Shown in pieces: positions 60,289 through 64,000 of a stretch of 64,000 nucleotides of DNA; position 1 is the first letter of the stretch, and every line of letters begins with the position of its first letter. Source of the stretch: Strigops habroptila (Eukaryota > Chordata > Aves > Psittaciformes > Psittacidae); assembly GCF_004027225.2 (NCBI RefSeq), contig NC_044288.2, positions 14,642,744 to 14,706,743 on the forward strand, given 5' to 3'. The notes under the pieces are model-generated. The model saw only the letters and a program-made list of their open reading frames with translations, was not told the origin of the DNA and did not search any database. A program made the position numbers and the translations under genes.

Positions 60289-63200
60289 AAGGAAATAAAG
60301 GCTTTTGTTCTTAAGGTTCTGGGTTTCAGGGGTTTTTTTGATCTGTAATGGCAGTGGTTTATGCAGTTGCTGCTGCTTTGAAACAGTGACCTCTTGTTGG
60401 TAATACAAGACAGAGTGTAAGGTCGTGCACTGAAGGACTCGTAAGGATTTGTCCTGTAAGCTGGGAGCTCTGTAGTTAAAAGCAAGAGAGGAGTAAGACA
60501 TGTATACTGGCCAGTCCATGAGCGCTGTCTAAAATGCAGCTGTTGGAAGGTCAGAGGTAGATAACACATCAGGTGAGGATTTTCTAGTGATGACAGTGGA
60601 AATATATCTGGTGATGTCTCCACTGGAATAGTGCTGGTATTCATAGTGACTCTCTCTTGAGAAAGATGAATCTAAACCGGGCCAGGACCACAGAAAAGTT
60701 GGTGGCATGATGAAAGCCCTGGAACGGAGCCCTGACAGGATATGAGTAAAAGAAAATGAAAGCTGAAAAGAATCCTGATCACTAATTAGAACATACTGGA
60801 GGGAAGTACAAATGAGGGGGGAAAAAAAAAAGTAAAGCAGTTAAAGCAAAGTATTGGAGCAAGAATAAAAGATACACATTGGCTATGAATCAAGGAGGAG
60901 GAGGACTGTAATTAGTAGAGCAACATGCTTCAAGGAGTGGGTAATGGAGTGTAGTTTGTGGGAGGGTTGAGGGAGACAATGGCCCTTAGCAAGGCCATGC
61001 CCCTGGAAGGCTTTGCAGGTTCTAAATAACATGTTCGTTGCTGTATCTTCCAACCAGCTAGTTGGTGCCTTTTCTACTTTCCATTCTCAAATTGTGTATT
61101 TTTTCCTTAAAAAAACCCCCCACACTTCACAGCCTGCAGTGCTTTGAGACTACATTGTTCACCTTTATGGGCTTTTTTGTCCATCCACAAAGGCCACAAT
61201 CTTTTTTTTGCTCTGTACAACTGTGAGATTTAGTAATGGTGCTGTTTTCTACTTGCCAGCTGGAGAGAACCAGAAGAACATAGCTTCTCTGCTCCAGCTT
61301 ACCTCTGCAGCCTGGGCTCTCTTCCCAAGGCAGGAATACATTTCTGGTTATCCCATTTCTGATAAGAACTGAGCTCTTCTGTTTGCAAACACAAAGGGTC
61401 CTTTTCTGTCACATTCATTTATTTTGAGTGGAGACAGTGAAATCCCAATCTGCTTTTGTGTTTTGATAGGACTGGATGACAGAGCTGTTGTGTTCAGGGG
61501 AGGAAGGCTCAGACAAGGCAGCTCTGGATTCCCATGCCTGAATTTTCCTCTGCACAGTGCTCTATCCTCTGCAGTCAAGACATAGTCTGTAAGGAGGCAA
61601 AATCAAGATTCCTAAGCAGGCTGCAAATCAAACAAACCATTTCTTGGTTTCCTGCCTTTTTTTTTTTCCTCCCCAAAGGATTTAAAGGCATGGAACAAGC
61701 CATGCAAAAACTGATTTGCATTTCCATTAAAACCAGATAAAAACAGAAATGAAAGTTAATACTCAGGTCTTTAACGAAGCTGAGAGAATGACAGCATCGC
61801 CATTAGGATCACAGAAAATAAAGGTCAGTGCACAGAAAATATTTGGATGTCAAATCAATGGGCGCTATGCAGAAGATGACCAGTCCATCCCCAGGTTTGC
61901 TTTCTGTGAGCATCCTGATTCATGCAATTTCCCAGCATTTATTTTAGCTGTGCACATGGTTTTTAATATTTTTTTTTTCTTTTAAAATTTATTTTAAACT
62001 GAATTAGCCTGGAAATACTGTGCATTCACTTAAGTTTTTGCTGAGGATGCTGTGTGTTCAATGAATAATAATGATCAATAACAGGAAATGAAATCCAAGA
62101 GTTCTCTGTATCTTTGCCTAATTAACCCTGAGAATTAGCTCCCTGTGTTAGAGCTGTCTCAAACAGGATGAGTCAGGAGCACAGATAGCATTAGTACTAA
62201 CATGGTGCAAGCAGCTTAGAACACGTTTTGATGGCTCTTTAGTATTTTGGATCAGTAATACTTTTTTGGCAGCATCAGAGGTGGGGAATGCATAATCTTT
62301 CTGAGTAGCCAATTAAAATAATGACTTGGATGGCAAGTTCCTCTCCTTTTTCCTCCTGTGTATGGCTGTACCCTTCCTATCAAAGAAGCTGTATCTTAAT
62401 TGGCAATCCCCCCTGCATCTGCTCACTCTGTCACCCCCTACAGAGAGGCACAGTGCTTAATTAAAAGGGAGTTTGTGTTTGTTTATCTCTGGAATTTCAC
62501 TTGTACTTTTGTAGCTGTTTCAAAGGCAGATGAGTTTACAGAGACCTCGCTAAGTAATTAATCCTGTAATATTATTACTTTAGAAAAAGAGAAAAAAAGC
62601 AGAATTCATTGGAGATGAGAAGTCCCAGAGTTTTCAAACTTGGTATGTGTGTTGGAAAGAGGAGTGTGGTGAGACGCATGAGAGGAGTCAGTCTTCCTAT
62701 GACTACCATGACAAGTGAAGTTTTTGCTGCACCTTTCTTCTAATGTGCTTTTCCCTCTGAAGGAGTGGCTGCCCCTGGAAGTGGCAAAATTGATCTTCCT
62801 ACAGAGAAATTTTAGTCTGTGGCGACACAAATGGGCCTTTACATGGGGGAGTGTTTCATAGTCATGAAACAAACTGAAGCCGGCAACTCATTACTTCTAA
62901 GCCTATAGTTTTATTACTCAGTAGGTGTCAGGCACTTTGGAGTTACATGTCATCTTTAACACTCTAAATTACTTGTGGAGGACTATGCACTTTTGTCATC
63001 AAAATTTTAATTAAAATCACTGCTGAGGTGTGATGGGATCCCCTGAGACAGATGTGAACTTCTTGCAATGCTTCAGATACCAGCGATCTGGAAAATACTG
63101 CTCTTCATTTTAAGAGGTTCTTGGGAGCAGTATGTTCCCAATACCATAGCTTTTTTTGCTGCCTCAAATCCTTCTTGTTCTGCCCAGAGGAAGGCACACT

Positions 63201-64000
63201 GCCAGGGATCCACTGCCTGGACTGTGGGAGCTGCTTTACAGCACAGTGATCCTAACAGGGTCTTGTTGGATTACACTGACGTTGAGCTGGAAAAGCTGCT
63301 GCTGTACCCATTTATTCTCAGGCCAGGTTCTGCAGAGGGGTTCAGCTTCTGCCATGCAAGATGTTATATCGCTTCAGCCCTTTGTGAAGCTGAGGGGTGG
63401 TTAGTATTTCACACGACTGGGCTTTAGAAGGTGCTTAAAATCAGATGGTAAGATATATAATCATTCTGAGTTTGGTTTCTTTCCCCTCCTTTTATTTCCC
63501 ACACCAGGCTTTAGCCGGAAGACTGCTTCGAATGGTTGCTTAAGGGCAGTTTGAGCACAGTTGTGACTGATAACAGTAGTACATACATATTTAGTATACC
63601 TATAAGGAACAGTGTAGTTTATCTTACATGCAGCAATGGTAATGTCTCATGATCAGAACCATGCTATGGGTAAGGAGTAGTAGTGTGTAACTGTGACTGC
63701 TCCAACACTGTTTGAAATGTGTACATAGTAAGAAATTTCATTTGAATAGAAAGCTGCTGAGTATCTGGGGTTGATTCAGTGATGTTCTTTCACGTCTCCT
63801 TGCTGGGTGCTTGGCACAAAATAGTGTGTTTTAGTACTAGACTTTGGCAGTGGTCAACCATGAGCACAGCACACTCGAGGGAACAAACCAACAAAAACCC
63901 CAAAACAAAACCAAACCCCAGTTAGTTGGATCTCTGCTGGTGGTACGGACCACAAATAAAGCTGCTGGATAGATTACTGGGTGTTGTGGTACTTACTCTG
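60289..64000. other. Intronic, gene-free stretch to the window end
   Basis: No exon or transposon recognised. An A/C-like TTAAAAAAACCCCCCACAC lies near 61108. The 119-codon plus-strand frame at 63068-63427 has no recognisable domain. The transcript that starts near 45 kb, if real, must continue beyond the window. Confidence 0.4.
63882..63920. repeat. A/C-rich low-complexity tract
   Basis: AACAAACCAACAAAAACCCC followed by AAAACAAAACCAAACCCC: no T and almost no G. Same type as the tracts at 25151 and 50181. Confidence 0.85.

Noticed and set aside
59937..60644. 235-codon minus-strand open frame
   Set aside because: It is held open through an A/C-rich tract giving Lys/Asn/Thr/Pro-rich low complexity; no domain, no splice or promoter context.
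1..64000. tRNA, rRNA, CRISPR arrays, bacterial-type operons
   Set aside because: No cloverleaf with A and B boxes, no rRNA core words, no regularly spaced repeats and no dense coding were seen; the window is vertebrate intergenic and intronic DNA.

Overview
The window looks like avian nuclear DNA, most likely from a neoavian bird. The diagnostic pieces are a solo LTR of the class found throughout neoavian genomes (minus strand, 13085-13686), two ordinary avian CR1 3' ends (57862-58022 and 58391-58500), and a background of very old CR1, L2-like and MIR-like relics. Base composition is AT-leaning, apart from one sharp CpG island at about 44.94-45.76 kb. No bacterial, viral or organellar gene organisation is present. 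All identifications rest on recalled family consensus patterns; no database search was possible.

Layout. From 1 to about 44.5 kb the window is gene-poor. It holds scattered repeat relics: a palindromic relic near 1.4 kb, a TAA microsatellite at 9.2 kb, the LTR at 13.1-13.7 kb, MIR-like pieces at 16.3, 21.4 and 33.1 kb, plus-strand CR1 ORF2 relics at 18.5-19.3, 25.3-25.8 and 34.9-35.4 kb, and a minus-strand L2-like reverse transcriptase relic at 19.6-20.0 kb. Long repeat-free AT-rich stretches, for example 10.3-11.3 kb, resemble the intergenic or intronic DNA in which conserved regulatory elements often lie.

At 44.7-45.8 kb a polypurine tract leads into a TATA-less CpG-island promoter with Sp1-type GC boxes. 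A GC-rich exon ends at a near-consensus splice donor (GT at 45233). This is the best evidence for a gene: a plus-strand transcription unit whose first exon is probably entirely 5' UTR and whose first intron runs past the right edge of the window, more than 18.7 kb. I cannot name the gene. The exon carries two upstream ORFs that overlap at an ATGA. The early intron has two G-quadruplex motifs, a second small CpG cluster, and an acceptor fused to a donor (CAG/GTAACT at 47059) that looks like a recursive splice site.

From 47 to 64 kb the sequence reads as intron: one possible cassette exon (53188-53305), one long ancient CR1 relic on the minus strand (about 54876-56010), the two avian CR1 ends, simple repeats and A/C-rich or G/T-rich tracts. 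None of the long stop-free frames looks like a real protein gene. I found no tRNA, rRNA, CRISPR array or recognisable protein-coding exon, and no new multi-gene system. The most interesting items are the promoter with its uORFs, the recursive-splice candidate, the deeply decayed CR1 relics, and a few small palindromic or duplicated motif clusters.
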